Source: Streptomyces canus (lineage in GTDB: Bacteria > Actinomycetota > Actinomycetes > Streptomycetales > Streptomycetaceae). Taken from it: a stretch of 47,927 nt of DNA. The stretch is taken from assembly GCF_001514145.1 (NCBI RefSeq), contig NZ_KQ948659.1:6835-54761 (forward strand), given 5' to 3'. The notes under the pieces were generated by a model. It did not search any database. It saw nothing but the letters and a program-made list of their open reading frames with translations, and was not told the DNA's origin. The position numbers were made by a program, and so were the translations under genes. Within the stretch, counting starts at the first letter, position 1. Each line of letters opens with the position of its first letter. Positions 32,722 to 41,215 of the stretch are shown here, in pieces.

Positions 32722-33848
32722 GCGCACCGAGACTGCGCATCGACACACCGGAACGGGCCGGGCTCGACCCCGGGGAACTCCGGCTTCTCGTCCGGGAGTT
32801 CCACGCCCTGACCACCGGCGCACGCCCCTGGGCCCCGGGCGCCGTCCTGGCCGCCGGGCGCGGCCCGGTGATCGCCGTGGAGGAGGCGTCGGGCTGGGCC
32901 GTCCGCTACGCGTCCTACGACCCCGAAGCCGACGCGGGCATGGAACTGCCCGCGAGCGAACGCGTCCCCGTCCGGGTGGACACCCCCTTCGACCTGGCAT
33001 CGCTCACCAAGCTGTTCACGGCCGTGGCCGCGGTGCAGCAGATCGAGCGCGGCACGCTGGGCATAGACGCGCGCGTGGGGGCCTACCTGCCCGACTTCAC
33101 GGCGGCCGCGACGCACTCCGTCACCGTCCGCGAGCTGCTCACCCACACCTCGGGACTGCGCCCCGAACTCCCTCTCCACGACTGCGGCAGCGACGAGGAG
33201 CGCCTGAACCTCCTGCGCGCCGAGCCGCCCATCGGCGTCCCCGGCACCTACACCTACTCCGACCTCAATCCGCTCCTCCTCCAGCACGTCCTCGAACGCA
33301 TCACCGGCCGCCCCCTCGACGCCCTCGTCCACGAGGGCATCACCCGCCCCCTCGGCATGACGTCCACCCGCTTCGGCCCCTGCCCGCGAGCGGCGGCCAC
33401 GGAGGACCAGCGCCGGCCGTGGGCCAAGGCGGACCGGGGGATGCTGCGGGGCCTGGTCCACGACGAGAACGCGTGGTCGCTGGGCGGAGTGGCAGGCCAC
33501 GCGGGCCTCTTCTCGACCGCCCGCGACCTCGCGATCTTCTGCCGGACACTGCTGGCGGGCGGCGCGTACGGCCCCGCCCGCATCCTCGGCCCGGACTTCG
33601 TGGAGCTGCTGCTGACCCCCCCGGGGCTGGGCTTCGCCATCGACCAGAAGTGGTTCATGGGCGAGCTCGCCGGGCGGGGCGCGGCGGGCCACACGGGCTT
33701 CACGGGCACGTCCCTGGTCCTGGACCCGGCGACGGACACCTTCGTCGTACTGCTGGCCAACACGGTCCACCCGCGAAGACGCCCCCCGGACAACAGACCG
33801 AGGGCGCAGGCGGCGACGAGGGTGGCGCGGGCGGTGAGGGGGACGTGA
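32718..33848 (+). CDS. Beta-lactamase-fold serine hydrolase, probable CTG start
   Basis: 376 aa class C beta-lactamase / DD-peptidase-fold protein. SxxK is S95-LTK98, the Tyr motif is Y180-S-D and the KTG equivalent is HTGFTG. FSTARDLAIFCRTLL is typical of esterase-type members. No ATG, GTG or TTG has a good ribosome binding site. CTG 32718 overlaps the preceding stop (CTGA) and has GGAGGG 9 bp before it (32703-32708), so CTG is the likely start. GTG 32673 is the alternative, without such a site. It has no signal peptide. Function may be esterase, peptidase or drug hydrolase. Confidence 0.8.
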   Translation: MSAPRLRIDTPERAGLDPGELRLLVREFHALTTGARPWAPGAVLAAGRGPVIAVEEASGWAVRYASYDPEADAGMELPASERVPVRVDTPFDLASLTKLFTAVAAVQQIERGTLGIDARVGAYLPDFTAAATHSVTVRELLTHTSGLRPELPLHDCGSDEERLNLLRAEPPIGVPGTYTYSDLNPLLLQHVLERITGRPLDALVHEGITRPLGMTSTRFGPCPRAAATEDQRRPWAKADRGMLRGLVHDENAWSLGGVAGHAGLFSTARDLAIFCRTLLAGGAYGPARILGPDFVELLLTPPGLGFAIDQKWFMGELAGRGAAGHTGFTGTSLVLDPATDTFVVLLANTVHPRRRPPDNRPRAQAATRVARAVRGT

Positions 33849-33854
33849 GGGTTT

Positions 33855-33984
33855 TCAGCCCGTCCGGCGTTTGAGGACGAGGCCCCTTCAGGGCCGAGGG
33901 GGGTCTGGGGGCGCAGCCCCCGGCGGGGTCGAAGGGGCAGCGCCCCTGGGGACGGGACGGGTAGGGGCGGCGGGGGCGAGAAAA
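33855..33984. repeat. Dispersed Streptomyces-type intergenic repeat with three hairpins
   Basis: The segment starts CAGCCCGTCCGGCGTTTGAG and runs on through GGACGAGGCCC, a run of hairpins and GGACGGGTAGGGGCGGCGG. I recognise this arrangement as an intergenic element repeated in many Streptomyces genomes. Three perfect small stems follow one another: GGCCC-CTTCA-GGGCC, GGGGGC-GCA-GCCCCC and GGGGC-AGC-GCCCC. It fills the gap between the serine hydrolase and the next gene and probably also ends transcription. Confidence 0.7.
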
Positions 33985-34026
33985 CCGGCGAGGCCCACCC
34001 CCACCGGCCGCCCATAGAATCCTCGG

Positions 34027-35019
34027 GTGACCGCCCCCGCACGCCCGTCCGAAACCCTCCGCACCGCCCTCGGCACCCTCCTGGAGGGCCTCCCCCCGAA
34101 GCAGGCGGCGCAGGCGGTGGACCGCCTGATCGCCAACTACCGCGGAACCACCCCCACCGACACCCCGATCCTCCGCGACCGCGCGGACGTGGCCGCCTAC
34201 GCCGCGTACCGCATGCCCGCCACCTTCGAGGCGGTCCACGCGGCCCTGGAGGCGTTCGCCGAGGCCACCCCCGACTGGACCCCCGCCAGTCACAGCGACG
34301 TCGGCGGCGGGACCGGCGCCGCCACCTGGGCCGTCACCGCCACCTGGCCGGGCGACCGCGCGGTCACCGTCCTCGACTGGTCCGACCCCGCGCTCGCCCT
34401 CGGCCGCGAGATCGCCACCGCGAACCCGGCACTGCGCGACGCCCACTGGCAGCGCACCAGGATCGGCAAGGACCTCACCCTGCCCGCCACGGACCTGGTC
34501 ACCGTCTCCTACGTCCTCAACGAACTCACCCCCGCCGACCGCACCGCCCTCGTGGACACCGCGGCGGCGTCGGCGCAGACGGTCGTGATCGTCGAGGCCG
34601 GCACCCCCGCCGGGTACGCCCGCGTCATCGAGGCCCGCGACCGGCTGATCGCCGCCGGCTTCCGTGTCGCCGCGCCCTGCCCGCACAGCGCCGCGTGCCC
34701 GATCGTCCCTGGCGAGGACTGGTGCCACTTCTCGGCGAGGGTCAGCCGGTCGTCCCTCCACCGTCAGGTCAAGGGCGGCTCACTGGCGTACGAGGACGAG
34801 AAGTTCAGCTACGTGGCGGCGACCCGACTCCCCGCCACTCCGGCGTCCGCCCGGGTGATCCGCCGGCCGCAGATCCGCAAGGGACAGGTGCTCCTCGACC
34901 TGTGCGAGCCCGACGAGCACCTGACCCGCCGCACGGTCACCAAACGGCACGGTGACCTGTACAAGGCGGCGAGGGACGCGGCGTGGGGCGACCCCTGGCC
35001 CCCGTCGGACAGGCCGTAG
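34027..35019 (+). CDS. Rsm22-family putative ribosomal RNA methyltransferase
   Basis: 330 aa from GTG 34027. SAM-binding motif SDVGGGTGAATWA near residues 90-100, with acidic VLDWSDPAL after it and VSYVLNEL as motif IV-like. A Cys-rich cluster CPHSAACPIVPGEDWCHF and a further Cys in LLDLCEPDE match the Rsm22 family, whose Cys may hold an Fe-S cluster. Mitochondrial Rsm22 is needed for small-subunit assembly. TAGAAT at 34015-34020 ends 6 bp before GTG, suggesting a leaderless message. Bacterial function is not well known. Confidence 0.78.
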   Translation: MTAPARPSETLRTALGTLLEGLPPKQAAQAVDRLIANYRGTTPTDTPILRDRADVAAYAAYRMPATFEAVHAALEAFAEATPDWTPASHSDVGGGTGAATWAVTATWPGDRAVTVLDWSDPALALGREIATANPALRDAHWQRTRIGKDLTLPATDLVTVSYVLNELTPADRTALVDTAAASAQTVVIVEAGTPAGYARVIEARDRLIAAGFRVAAPCPHSAACPIVPGEDWCHFSARVSRSSLHRQVKGGSLAYEDEKFSYVAATRLPATPASARVIRRPQIRKGQVLLDLCEPDEHLTRRTVTKRHGDLYKAARDAAWGDPWPPSDRP

Positions 35020-35040
35020 CCCCGGTCCGCGGTGGCCCGG

Positions 35041-35226
35041 TCACGACGAAGCCGCTTCCCCCTCCCGCTTCTCCTGGAGTTTCCGCAACAGCTCACGCTT
35101 GTCCGCCCGCGGGTCCCGCGCGCCGCCGATCTGGCCGTCGCGGTCGCCGCCGCGCAGGGCCTTGCGGCCGATGTTGCTGCGTGTGCCGCCGACTCCGAGC
35201 ATGCCGCCCGATCCACCTCGTGCCAT
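35041..35226 (-). CDS. Small conserved protein (DUF6243-like)
   Basis: 61 aa from ATG 35224-35226, with AAGGAG upstream. The start MARGGSGGMLGVGGTRSNIG is Gly-rich; then come RKALRGG and a charged helix DKRELLRKLQEKREGE. This looks like the small actinomycete family annotated DUF6243; function unknown. It diverges from a TetR gene over a region with a perfect palindrome, so TetR may control it. The basic, Gly-rich head could bind nucleic acid. Confidence 0.68.
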   Translation of the reverse strand: MARGGSGGMLGVGGTRSNIGRKALRGGDRDGQIGGARDPRADKRELLRKLQEKREGEAASS

Positions 35227-35254
35227 GACCTGCTCCTTCACTCATCCGACTCAT

Positions 35255-35270
35255 GACGATACGTATCGTC
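35255..35270. promoter_or_regulatory. Perfect 16-bp palindrome, likely TetR operator
   Basis: GACGATACGTATCGTC is its own reverse complement. It lies 28 bp upstream of the small leftward gene and 62 bp upstream of tetR. A shorter inverted repeat AGACG-CAC-CGTCT lies at 35297-35309, closer to tetR, whose possible -10 is TAAGTT (35321-35326). Placement between divergent genes suits autoregulation. Confidence 0.75.
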
Positions 35271-35332
35271 TCGCCCAACGCATCCACTCTCCGGCGAGAC
35301 GCACCGTCTTGTCAACCTGGTAAGTTCGCCCC

Positions 35333-35965
35333 ATGGCCACCCACAACTCCAAGCAGCCCGCCGCCCCCGACACCACCCGGCGCAGCGAGAAGTCCCGCCG
35401 CGCCATCTACGACGCCGCCCTCGACCTCGTCGCCGAGGTCGGCTACCCCAAGACCACGATCGAGGGGATCGCCGCCCGTGCCGGTGTCGGCAAGCAGACG
35501 ATCTACCGCTGGTGGTCGTCGAAGGCGGAGGTGCTGATGGAGGCCTTCCTCGACCTGAGCGAGCAGGCGGCACGGGAGGCCGGCCCCGAGGCGACGTACA
35601 CCATTCCGGACACCGGTGATCTCGCCGCCGACCTCAAGGCCGTACTGCGACTCACCGTGGACCAGCTCAAGGACCCCCGCTTCGAGGCCCCCTCCCGCGC
35701 CCTGGCCGCCGAGGGCGTGGTCAACGAGCAGGTCGGCCGGGCCTTCATGGCCAAGCTCCTCGAACCGTCGCTCCAGCTGTACGTCGACCGGGTGCGCGCC
35801 GCCCAGGAGGCCGGCCAGGTGCGCCCCGAGATCGACCCGCGCATCGCCCTCGAACTCTGGGTCTCCCCCCTCGCCCAGCGCTGGCTCCAGTACACCGGCC
35901 CGATCACCTACGACTACACCGACACCCTCGTCGACTACGCCCTCCACGGCATCGCACCCCGCTGA
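35333..35965 (+). CDS. TetR/AcrR-family transcriptional regulator
   Basis: 210 aa. N-terminal helix-turn-helix IYDAALDLVAEVGYPKTTIE with recognition helix VGKQTIYRWWSSKAEV (residues about 30-62). The C-terminal ligand domain is helical and of the TetR_C type with LRLTVDQLKDPRF. TAAGTT ends 6 bp before the ATG, so the message may be leaderless. The ligand is unknown. Likely targets are itself and the divergent 61-aa gene through the palindrome at 35255-35270. Confidence 0.9.
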   Translation: MATHNSKQPAAPDTTRRSEKSRRAIYDAALDLVAEVGYPKTTIEGIAARAGVGKQTIYRWWSSKAEVLMEAFLDLSEQAAREAGPEATYTIPDTGDLAADLKAVLRLTVDQLKDPRFEAPSRALAAEGVVNEQVGRAFMAKLLEPSLQLYVDRVRAAQEAGQVRPEIDPRIALELWVSPLAQRWLQYTGPITYDYTDTLVDYALHGIAPR

Positions 35966-36055
35966 GTGCCTCCCCTCGCTTCCGGACCCCCGGAGCCCAG
36001 GAAAGTGGGACCATAAGGCATGCTGTTCCGCACGACAGCGAGGCGAGGGCGATAG

Positions 36056-36793
36056 ATGAGCGCGGAGTCGGGAGGCCGGACCGGCCTGCAGGGCAAACTC
36101 TCCCAGTGGCTGCGCGGACGCCGGCCGAAGGAGGCCGACGCCGGGCACGAAGGCGGTCGTGAGGCCCTGCTGCTGGCCGCTGCCTCAGCGGGACTCCCGC
36201 TCGCGCCCGCCGCGCATCCCGCCCCCGGCTACCGGTGTTCCTGTGACCGTGTCGGCTGTCCCACCCCGGCCCGGCACCCGGTGTCCTTCGCCTGGCAGAC
36301 CCAGTCGACCACCGACCGCGCGCAGATCGAGCGCTGGGCCCGGCACCAGCCGCAGGCCAACTTCATCACCGCGACCGGCATGGTCCACGACGTCCTCGAC
36401 GTCCCCCTGGAAGCCGGACGGGAAGCGCTCGAGCGGCTTCTCGGCTCCGGGATCGAGGTCGGACCCGTCGCCGAGAGCGACGACGGCCGGCTCCTGTTCT
36501 TCACCCTCACCCGCGGCACCCCCGAGGACGAGGACGAGTGGTGGCCGTGCGAACTGGACTGCCACCCCGAGACGGCCGACGAACACCCCGGCCTGCGCTG
36601 GCACTGCCGGGGTTCCTACGTCCTCGTACCGCCCGCCCGGCTGCCCGGCGACCAGGCCGTGCACTGGGTCCGCGGCCCCGAACACCCGCTGCCCGACCCG
36701 CTGAGCCTCCTGGAAGTCCTCACCGACGCCTGCTCCCGCTACGTCGGCGAGGAGCCGGACCACGAGAACGCGGCCTGGCCCCTGCGCCGGTAG
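36056..36793 (+). CDS. Stand-alone primase/polymerase (prim-pol)-like protein
   Basis: 245 aa. The prim-pol-like order is helix LLLAAASAGLPLAPAAHP, then a Cys cluster CSCDRVGCPTPARHPVSFAW, helix QIERWARHQPQANF and a strand region MVHDVLDVPLEAG. This matches the actinomycete proteins annotated as bifunctional DNA primase/polymerase. The acidic metal pair of active prim-pols (DxD) is not clear; DVLDVP is the nearest candidate. It carries no helicase part and there is no plasmid or phage context. Enzymatic activity is doubtful. ATG 36056 follows GAGGCGAGG. Confidence 0.7.
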   Translation: MSAESGGRTGLQGKLSQWLRGRRPKEADAGHEGGREALLLAAASAGLPLAPAAHPAPGYRCSCDRVGCPTPARHPVSFAWQTQSTTDRAQIERWARHQPQANFITATGMVHDVLDVPLEAGREALERLLGSGIEVGPVAESDDGRLLFFTLTRGTPEDEDEWWPCELDCHPETADEHPGLRWHCRGSYVLVPPARLPGDQAVHWVRGPEHPLPDPLSLLEVLTDACSRYVGEEPDHENAAWPLRR

Positions 36794-36808
36794 CGAGCGG
36801 GCCGGTCT

Positions 36809-37807
36809 CTACGAACCCTTCGCGGACGTCAGGCCCTGGATCCGGCCGAGCACGGTGACCTGCTGCTCGCCCGCGCCCTTCGGCGGGTCGACGGCCACCG
36901 AGTTGGAGACGATCTCCATCGTCAGGGACTGCTTGATCTCGCCGGTCGTCAGGGCCCGCACGGCATCGTTGGTGGGGATCGAGGTGCCCGGGGCGGCCGT
37001 CTGCTTCGTGTAGAGGTGCGTGGCGAAGAACACCAGCGCCCCGCCGTCCGTCGTGCGCAGGGCCAGCGGTTGGTAGTCGCCGCTCGTCATCGGTTCGTCG
37101 ATGTACTGGGTGACCAGGCCCGGCCGCTTTCCGTCCTTCTCGCGCGCCGCACGCCAGGTGCTGGTGTACGCGCCGTCCGCGAAGGTGTCGCCGCCGCTCT
37201 TGAGATAGGTCGCGTACTCCTGGCCCACCTCGCCGGGCGGGACGGCCAGTTCGGCCGAGTTCACCGGCACCGTCTCGCCCCAGCCGTCCGCGTCCTTCTT
37301 GAACTGCGGCACCTTGCCCTCGGCCACCAGCGTCAGATACGCCACCTGGAACGGCTCGTCGAGGCCGTTGCGGGTGAACACGAGCAGCCAGCGCGCGGTG
37401 CCGCCCTTGTTGCCGGCCGCGTCGGCGACGAACCAGCGCGGCCAGCCCGCCTTCTTCGGGATGGTGTACGTCACGTCCGACAGCTTCAGCGGTGTGTGCG
37501 TGGCATTGCCGCTCGGGCTGTTGGCCTTGCCGGCCTTCAGCCGCGCCGCGTCGATGGCACCGAGCGCCCCGGAGACGTGGGCGGCGTCCAACGAGCTGTC
37601 GTACGCCTTGTCCGCAGCGTTGTACGCGCTCGTGAACTGCTGGAGCGCCTTGGCGGCCTCCGCCTTGGTGGTCGCGGGGAGCACCTCCCGCTCGCCGTGC
37701 ACCACCATGCATCCGCTCGCCGTCAACGACAAAGCGGTCACAGAGGCTGCTATCAGTGCGCTCCGGTCAAGCCTGCGGAGCCTTCGAGGGCCGCGATCCC
37801 TGCTCAT
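36809..37807 (-). CDS. Lipoprotein of unknown function, overlapping efeU
   Basis: 332 aa. The signal ends LSLTASGC, a lipobox, so it is anchored outside the membrane at that Cys (residue about 33). The rest is a secreted alpha/beta domain with no motif I recognise, including PKKAGWPRWFVADAAGN and TARWLLVFTR. The start ATG 37805-37807 lies 41 bp inside the 3' end of efeU, so it is translated from the efe message. A part in iron uptake is possible by position only. Confidence 0.8.
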   Translation of the reverse strand: MSRDRGPRRLRRLDRSALIAASVTALSLTASGCMVVHGEREVLPATTKAEAAKALQQFTSAYNAADKAYDSSLDAAHVSGALGAIDAARLKAGKANSPSGNATHTPLKLSDVTYTIPKKAGWPRWFVADAAGNKGGTARWLLVFTRNGLDEPFQVAYLTLVAEGKVPQFKKDADGWGETVPVNSAELAVPPGEVGQEYATYLKSGGDTFADGAYTSTWRAAREKDGKRPGLVTQYIDEPMTSGDYQPLALRTTDGGALVFFATHLYTKQTAAPGTSIPTNDAVRALTTGEIKQSLTMEIVSNSVAVDPPKGAGEQQVTVLGRIQGLTSAKGS

Positions 37808-38639
37808 CAGGTGCCTTCACCTTCCCCTTCCCGGAGGCGAACCCTACCGGGGCGAGGAAGAGCGCGAGCGTCGGGATCAAGTACAGCAGCCACACCGTGA
37901 CCTGAAGGACCGTCGGATCAGGCTGGAAGTTGAACACGCCCTTGAGGAGCGTGCCGTACCAGCTGTCCGGCGGGATGGTGTCGCTGATGTCGAAGGCCCT
38001 GTTGGTGAGGCCCGGCAGCCAGTCGGCCTCCTGGAGGTCGTGGAAGCCGTACGCCAGCACACCGGCGGCCACGACGACCAGCATGCCGCCCGTCCAGGTG
38101 AAGAACTTGGCCAGGTTGATCCGCAGGGCTCCGCGGTAGAACAGCCAGCCCAGGAAGACCGCCGTCAGGATGCCCAGGGCCGCGCCGACCAGCGGGCGGG
38201 GGGTGCCGTCGCCGGCCGCGTGCACCGACGCCCACACGAACAGGGCGGTCTCCAGGCCCTCCCGGCCCACCGCGAGGAACGCGGTGGCGACCAGGGCGGC
38301 GGTGCCCATCTGCAGGGCGGCGTCCAGCTTGCCGTGCAGTTCGGACTTCAGGTGCCGGGCGGTGCGCCGCATCCAGAAGACCATCCAGGTCACCAGGCCG
38401 ACCGCGAGGATCGACAGGGAACCGCCGAGCGCCTCCTGCGCCTCGAACGTCAGCTCCTGCGAGCCGAATTCGAGCGCGCACCCGAAACCGAGGGCGAGCG
38501 CGACCGCGACACCGATGCCGATCCAGATGGGCCTCAGGGCGTCCCGGCGGCCCGTCTTCACCAGGTAGGCGATGAGGATGCAGACGACCAGGCTGGCTTC
38601 CAGGCCCTCTCGCAGACCGATCAGGTAGTTGGAGAACAC
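37767..38639 (-). CDS. efeU: Ferrous iron permease EfeU (FTR1 family)
   Basis: 290 aa from GTG 38637-38639, 3 bp after the efeB stop. Seven membrane helices. The two REGLE iron-binding motifs are REGLEAS (residues about 9-15) and REGLETA in the fourth helix. FTR1-type permeases pass iron inward after oxidation. The cytoplasmic C-terminus is short and basic. It belongs to the efeO-efeB-efeU operon. Confidence 0.95.
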   Translation of the reverse strand: MFSNYLIGLREGLEASLVVCILIAYLVKTGRRDALRPIWIGIGVAVALALGFGCALEFGSQELTFEAQEALGGSLSILAVGLVTWMVFWMRRTARHLKSELHGKLDAALQMGTAALVATAFLAVGREGLETALFVWASVHAAGDGTPRPLVGAALGILTAVFLGWLFYRGALRINLAKFFTWTGGMLVVVAAGVLAYGFHDLQEADWLPGLTNRAFDISDTIPPDSWYGTLLKGVFNFQPDPTVLQVTVWLLYLIPTLALFLAPVGFASGKGKVKAPDEQGSRPSKAPQA

Positions 38640-38642
38640 GGG

Positions 38643-39902
38643 TCAGGCCTCCTTGGAGAACAGCGTGCTGCCCCACCAGTCGTCCTTGTCACGGACGCCG
38701 GGTGGGACGGCGAAGACCGCCGAACCCACGTGCTGGATGTACTCGTTGAGCGCGTCCGTGGCCAGATGGCGCTGGATCCGGATGAAGCCCTCGCGGACGT
38801 CCTTCTGGTAGGCGAGGAAGAACAGACCCGCCTCCAGCCGGCCGAGTCCGTCCGTGCCGTCGGTGAAGGAGTACCCGCGGCGCAGGATCGTCGCCCCGTG
38901 GTTGGAGTCGGGGTGCGCGAGCCGGACGTGCGCGTCGGGCTTCATCGCCGGCAGGAACGGCTTGTCGCGCTCCTTGGCCTTGCCGACCGGGGCGCCCTCG
39001 CCCTTGTCCCGGCCGATGATGTCCTCCTGCTCCTGCAGCGAGGTGCGGTCCCAGGTCTCGATGTGCATACGGATACGGCGGGCGACGAGGTATGAGCCGC
39101 CGTTCATCCACGGGGCGTCCTTGGCCTCCTTGGCGGAGTCCACCCACACGAACTTCTTCAGCCGGTCCGTCTCCGTGCCCGCGATGTTGCGGGTGCCGTC
39201 CTTGAAACCCAGCAGGTTGCGCGGGGTCTGCGCGTCGGGCGTCGTCGAGGACGTCTTGCCGAAGCCGAGCTGCGACCACTTGATGACGACCTTGCCGAAG
39301 CCGATCCGGGCGAGGTTGCGGATCGCGTGCACGGCGACCTGCGGGTCGTCCGCGCAGGCCTGGACGCACAGGTCGCCGCCGCTGCGGTTCCTGTCGAGGT
39401 TGTCCCCGGCGAACTGGGGGAGGTCGACGAGCGCCTCGGGCCGCTGGTCGGCCAGGTCGAACTTCCCGAAGAGGGACGGCCCGAAGCCGATCGTCAGCGT
39501 CAGCCGCGACGGCTTGAGCCCGAGCGCCTCCCCGGTGTCGTCCGGCGGAGCCTCGGCGAGACCGCCGTACGCCCCTTCGCCGACCGCCTTCCCCGCGGTC
39601 ATCCGCCGCGCGGCCGCCGTCCAGTCCTTGAGCATCTGCACGAACTCGGCGCGGTCCTCCGTCGTCACGTCGAACGCGGCGAAGTGCAGCCGGTCCTGCA
39701 CGGGGGTGGCGATGCCCGCCTGGTGGGTGCCGTGGAACTCGACGGCGGCACCGGCCTCGGCCGCGGTCGGTTCGATGTCGTCGCCGGTACGGGTCATCGC
39801 GACCGCGCCACCGGCAGCGGCGGCACCGAGCGCGAGCCCGGCCCCGCCCCAGCCGATCAGCGCACGGCGCGAGGGAGCCGGATCCTTTGCTGTGTCCGTC
39901 AT
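38643..39902 (-). CDS. efeB: EfeB, Tat-exported DyP-type heme peroxidase
   Basis: 419 aa with twin-arginine signal SRRALIGWGGAGLALG. DyP motifs: GFKDGTRN (the GxxDG aspartate), a heme-ligand His and Arg region RRIRMHIETWD, and FFLAYQKD at the C-terminal end. It probably oxidises ferrous iron or extracts iron from heme at the cell surface for EfeU. It lies 10 bp after efeO and 3 bp before efeU. Confidence 0.95.
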   Translation of the reverse strand: MTDTAKDPAPSRRALIGWGGAGLALGAAAAGGAVAMTRTGDDIEPTAAEAGAAVEFHGTHQAGIATPVQDRLHFAAFDVTTEDRAEFVQMLKDWTAAARRMTAGKAVGEGAYGGLAEAPPDDTGEALGLKPSRLTLTIGFGPSLFGKFDLADQRPEALVDLPQFAGDNLDRNRSGGDLCVQACADDPQVAVHAIRNLARIGFGKVVIKWSQLGFGKTSSTTPDAQTPRNLLGFKDGTRNIAGTETDRLKKFVWVDSAKEAKDAPWMNGGSYLVARRIRMHIETWDRTSLQEQEDIIGRDKGEGAPVGKAKERDKPFLPAMKPDAHVRLAHPDSNHGATILRRGYSFTDGTDGLGRLEAGLFFLAYQKDVREGFIRIQRHLATDALNEYIQHVGSAVFAVPPGVRDKDDWWGSTLFSKEA

Positions 39903-39912
39903 GACCCCTGCC

Positions 39913-41058
39913 TCAGGAAGACTTGGTGACGACGGCGGCGGCGAGCTTGGACAGCGGCTCCGCGAGCGCGTTCACACCGTCCGACAGCTGCTTGCGATCG
40001 GCGTCGCCGACCTTGTCGTACGAGGTGAAGTCGTAGGACGCCTTGTCGGCGCGGTACTTGTCCAGGAGCGTGTTCAGCGCGGCGAACTGCTTGTCGAGCT
40101 CGGTGACCAGGGCCGCGTTGTTCTCCTGGGCGACCGGCTTCAGCAGCGCGTACGACTTCTCGGCGCCCTCGACGTTGGCCTTGAAGTCGACGAGGTCGGT
40201 GTGCGAGTAGCGCTCCTCCTCGCCGGTGACCTTGCCGGTGGCGACCTCGTCGAGGAGCTCCTTGGCGCCGTTGGCCATCGAGGTCGGGGTGATGTCCGCC
40301 TTGCCGACCCGGTTCTGCCAGTCGGTGAGGTCGGTGATCAGCTGGTCGGCGAGGGTCTTGTCCTCGGCGGTGATCTTCTTGTCCTGCCAGAGGGACTTCT
40401 CGAGCCGGTGCCAGCCGGTCCACTTCTGCCCGCCCTCCAGCCCGTCCGCCCGCACATCGACCTTCGGGTCGATGTCACCGAAGGACTCGGCGACCGGCTC
40501 GGTGCGCTCCCAGCCGATCCGGGAGGGGGCGTAGGCCTTCTTGGCGGCCTCGAGATCGCCGGCCTTGACCGCGGCGGCGAAGGTCTTCGCGAGCGGCAGG
40601 GTGGCGTCGGCCTGCTCCTGCGCGTACTTGCGGTACGCGGCGACGGCCGAGTCGAGGCGCGGGTCGCGCTTGGCCACGGACCCGCCGGTGGCCTTGACCT
40701 CCTGCCGGATGCCGTCACCCTTCATGCCGGGCTTGCAGGCGATCGTGTAGTCGCCGGCCTTCACCTCGGCGGTGACCTTCTGCTTGGTGCCGGGGCCGAT
40801 GTTCTCGCGCTCGGTGACGATCCGGTCGTCCGGGAAGAGGACGTAGACCTCGGTGACCTTGGAGCCCTTGTTCTCGATGGCGAGCTCCACATGGCCGGCC
40901 GGGAACGCCTTCTTGGAGACCTCGCACTTGCTGTCGGTCGCGGTCACGTCGATCACGCGGTCGCTGTCGCCCGAGCTTCCCTTCTCCGTGCACCCCGTGA
41001 CGGCGGTCAGGGCCGCCACGGCGGTGAAGGTGAGGACGGACAGTCTGGCGGCACGCAT
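39913..41058 (-). CDS. efeO: EfeO, iron-binding lipoprotein (cupredoxin plus M75 domain)
   Basis: 381 aa. Lipoprotein signal ends AVTGC (Cys23). A cupredoxin-like domain follows (VIDVTATDSKCEVSKKAFPAG in overlap, with CEVSKKAFPAGHVELAI). Then comes an all-helical M75 domain from about residue 130 with the HxxE metal motif in GWHRLEKSLW. EfeO binds iron outside the membrane and hands it to EfeB and EfeU. It is the first gene of the operon, behind an iron box. Confidence 0.95.
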   Translation of the reverse strand: MRAARLSVLTFTAVAALTAVTGCTEKGSSGDSDRVIDVTATDSKCEVSKKAFPAGHVELAIENKGSKVTEVYVLFPDDRIVTERENIGPGTKQKVTAEVKAGDYTIACKPGMKGDGIRQEVKATGGSVAKRDPRLDSAVAAYRKYAQEQADATLPLAKTFAAAVKAGDLEAAKKAYAPSRIGWERTEPVAESFGDIDPKVDVRADGLEGGQKWTGWHRLEKSLWQDKKITAEDKTLADQLITDLTDWQNRVGKADITPTSMANGAKELLDEVATGKVTGEEERYSHTDLVDFKANVEGAEKSYALLKPVAQENNAALVTELDKQFAALNTLLDKYRADKASYDFTSYDKVGDADRKQLSDGVNALAEPLSKLAAAVVTKSS

Positions 41059-41072
41059 ACGAGCTCCTGAGG

Positions 41073-41091
41073 GTTGGTGAGGCTCGCCTAA
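41073..41091 (-). promoter_or_regulatory. DmdR1/IdeR-type iron box of the efe operon
   Basis: Read on the plus strand, GTTGGTGAGGCTCGCCTAA matches 14 of 19 positions of the reverse of the DmdR1 consensus TTAGGTTAGGCTCACCTAA. It ends 15 bp before the efeO start. A minus-strand TTGACG (41129-41134) and an AT-rich -10 region (41105-41111) lie upstream, so an iron-loaded repressor would sit at or just after the transcript start. Confidence 0.72.
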
Positions 41092-41215
41092 CTTATCTGA
41101 GGCTTATCTATCTATGGCGCAAAATAACCGTCAAGGGAAGGTCAAAGGAGATTCAAAGGTTCCGCTCCGGGGTCACGTGGAAGTGCGGGGCGTGCACGGA
41201 TGCTTCAATTCCTCC

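Noticed and set aside
41114..41215. N-terminal extension of the PhzF-like protein from ATG 41114
   Set aside because: It would translate the efe promoter, and GTG 41216 gives the normal family start.
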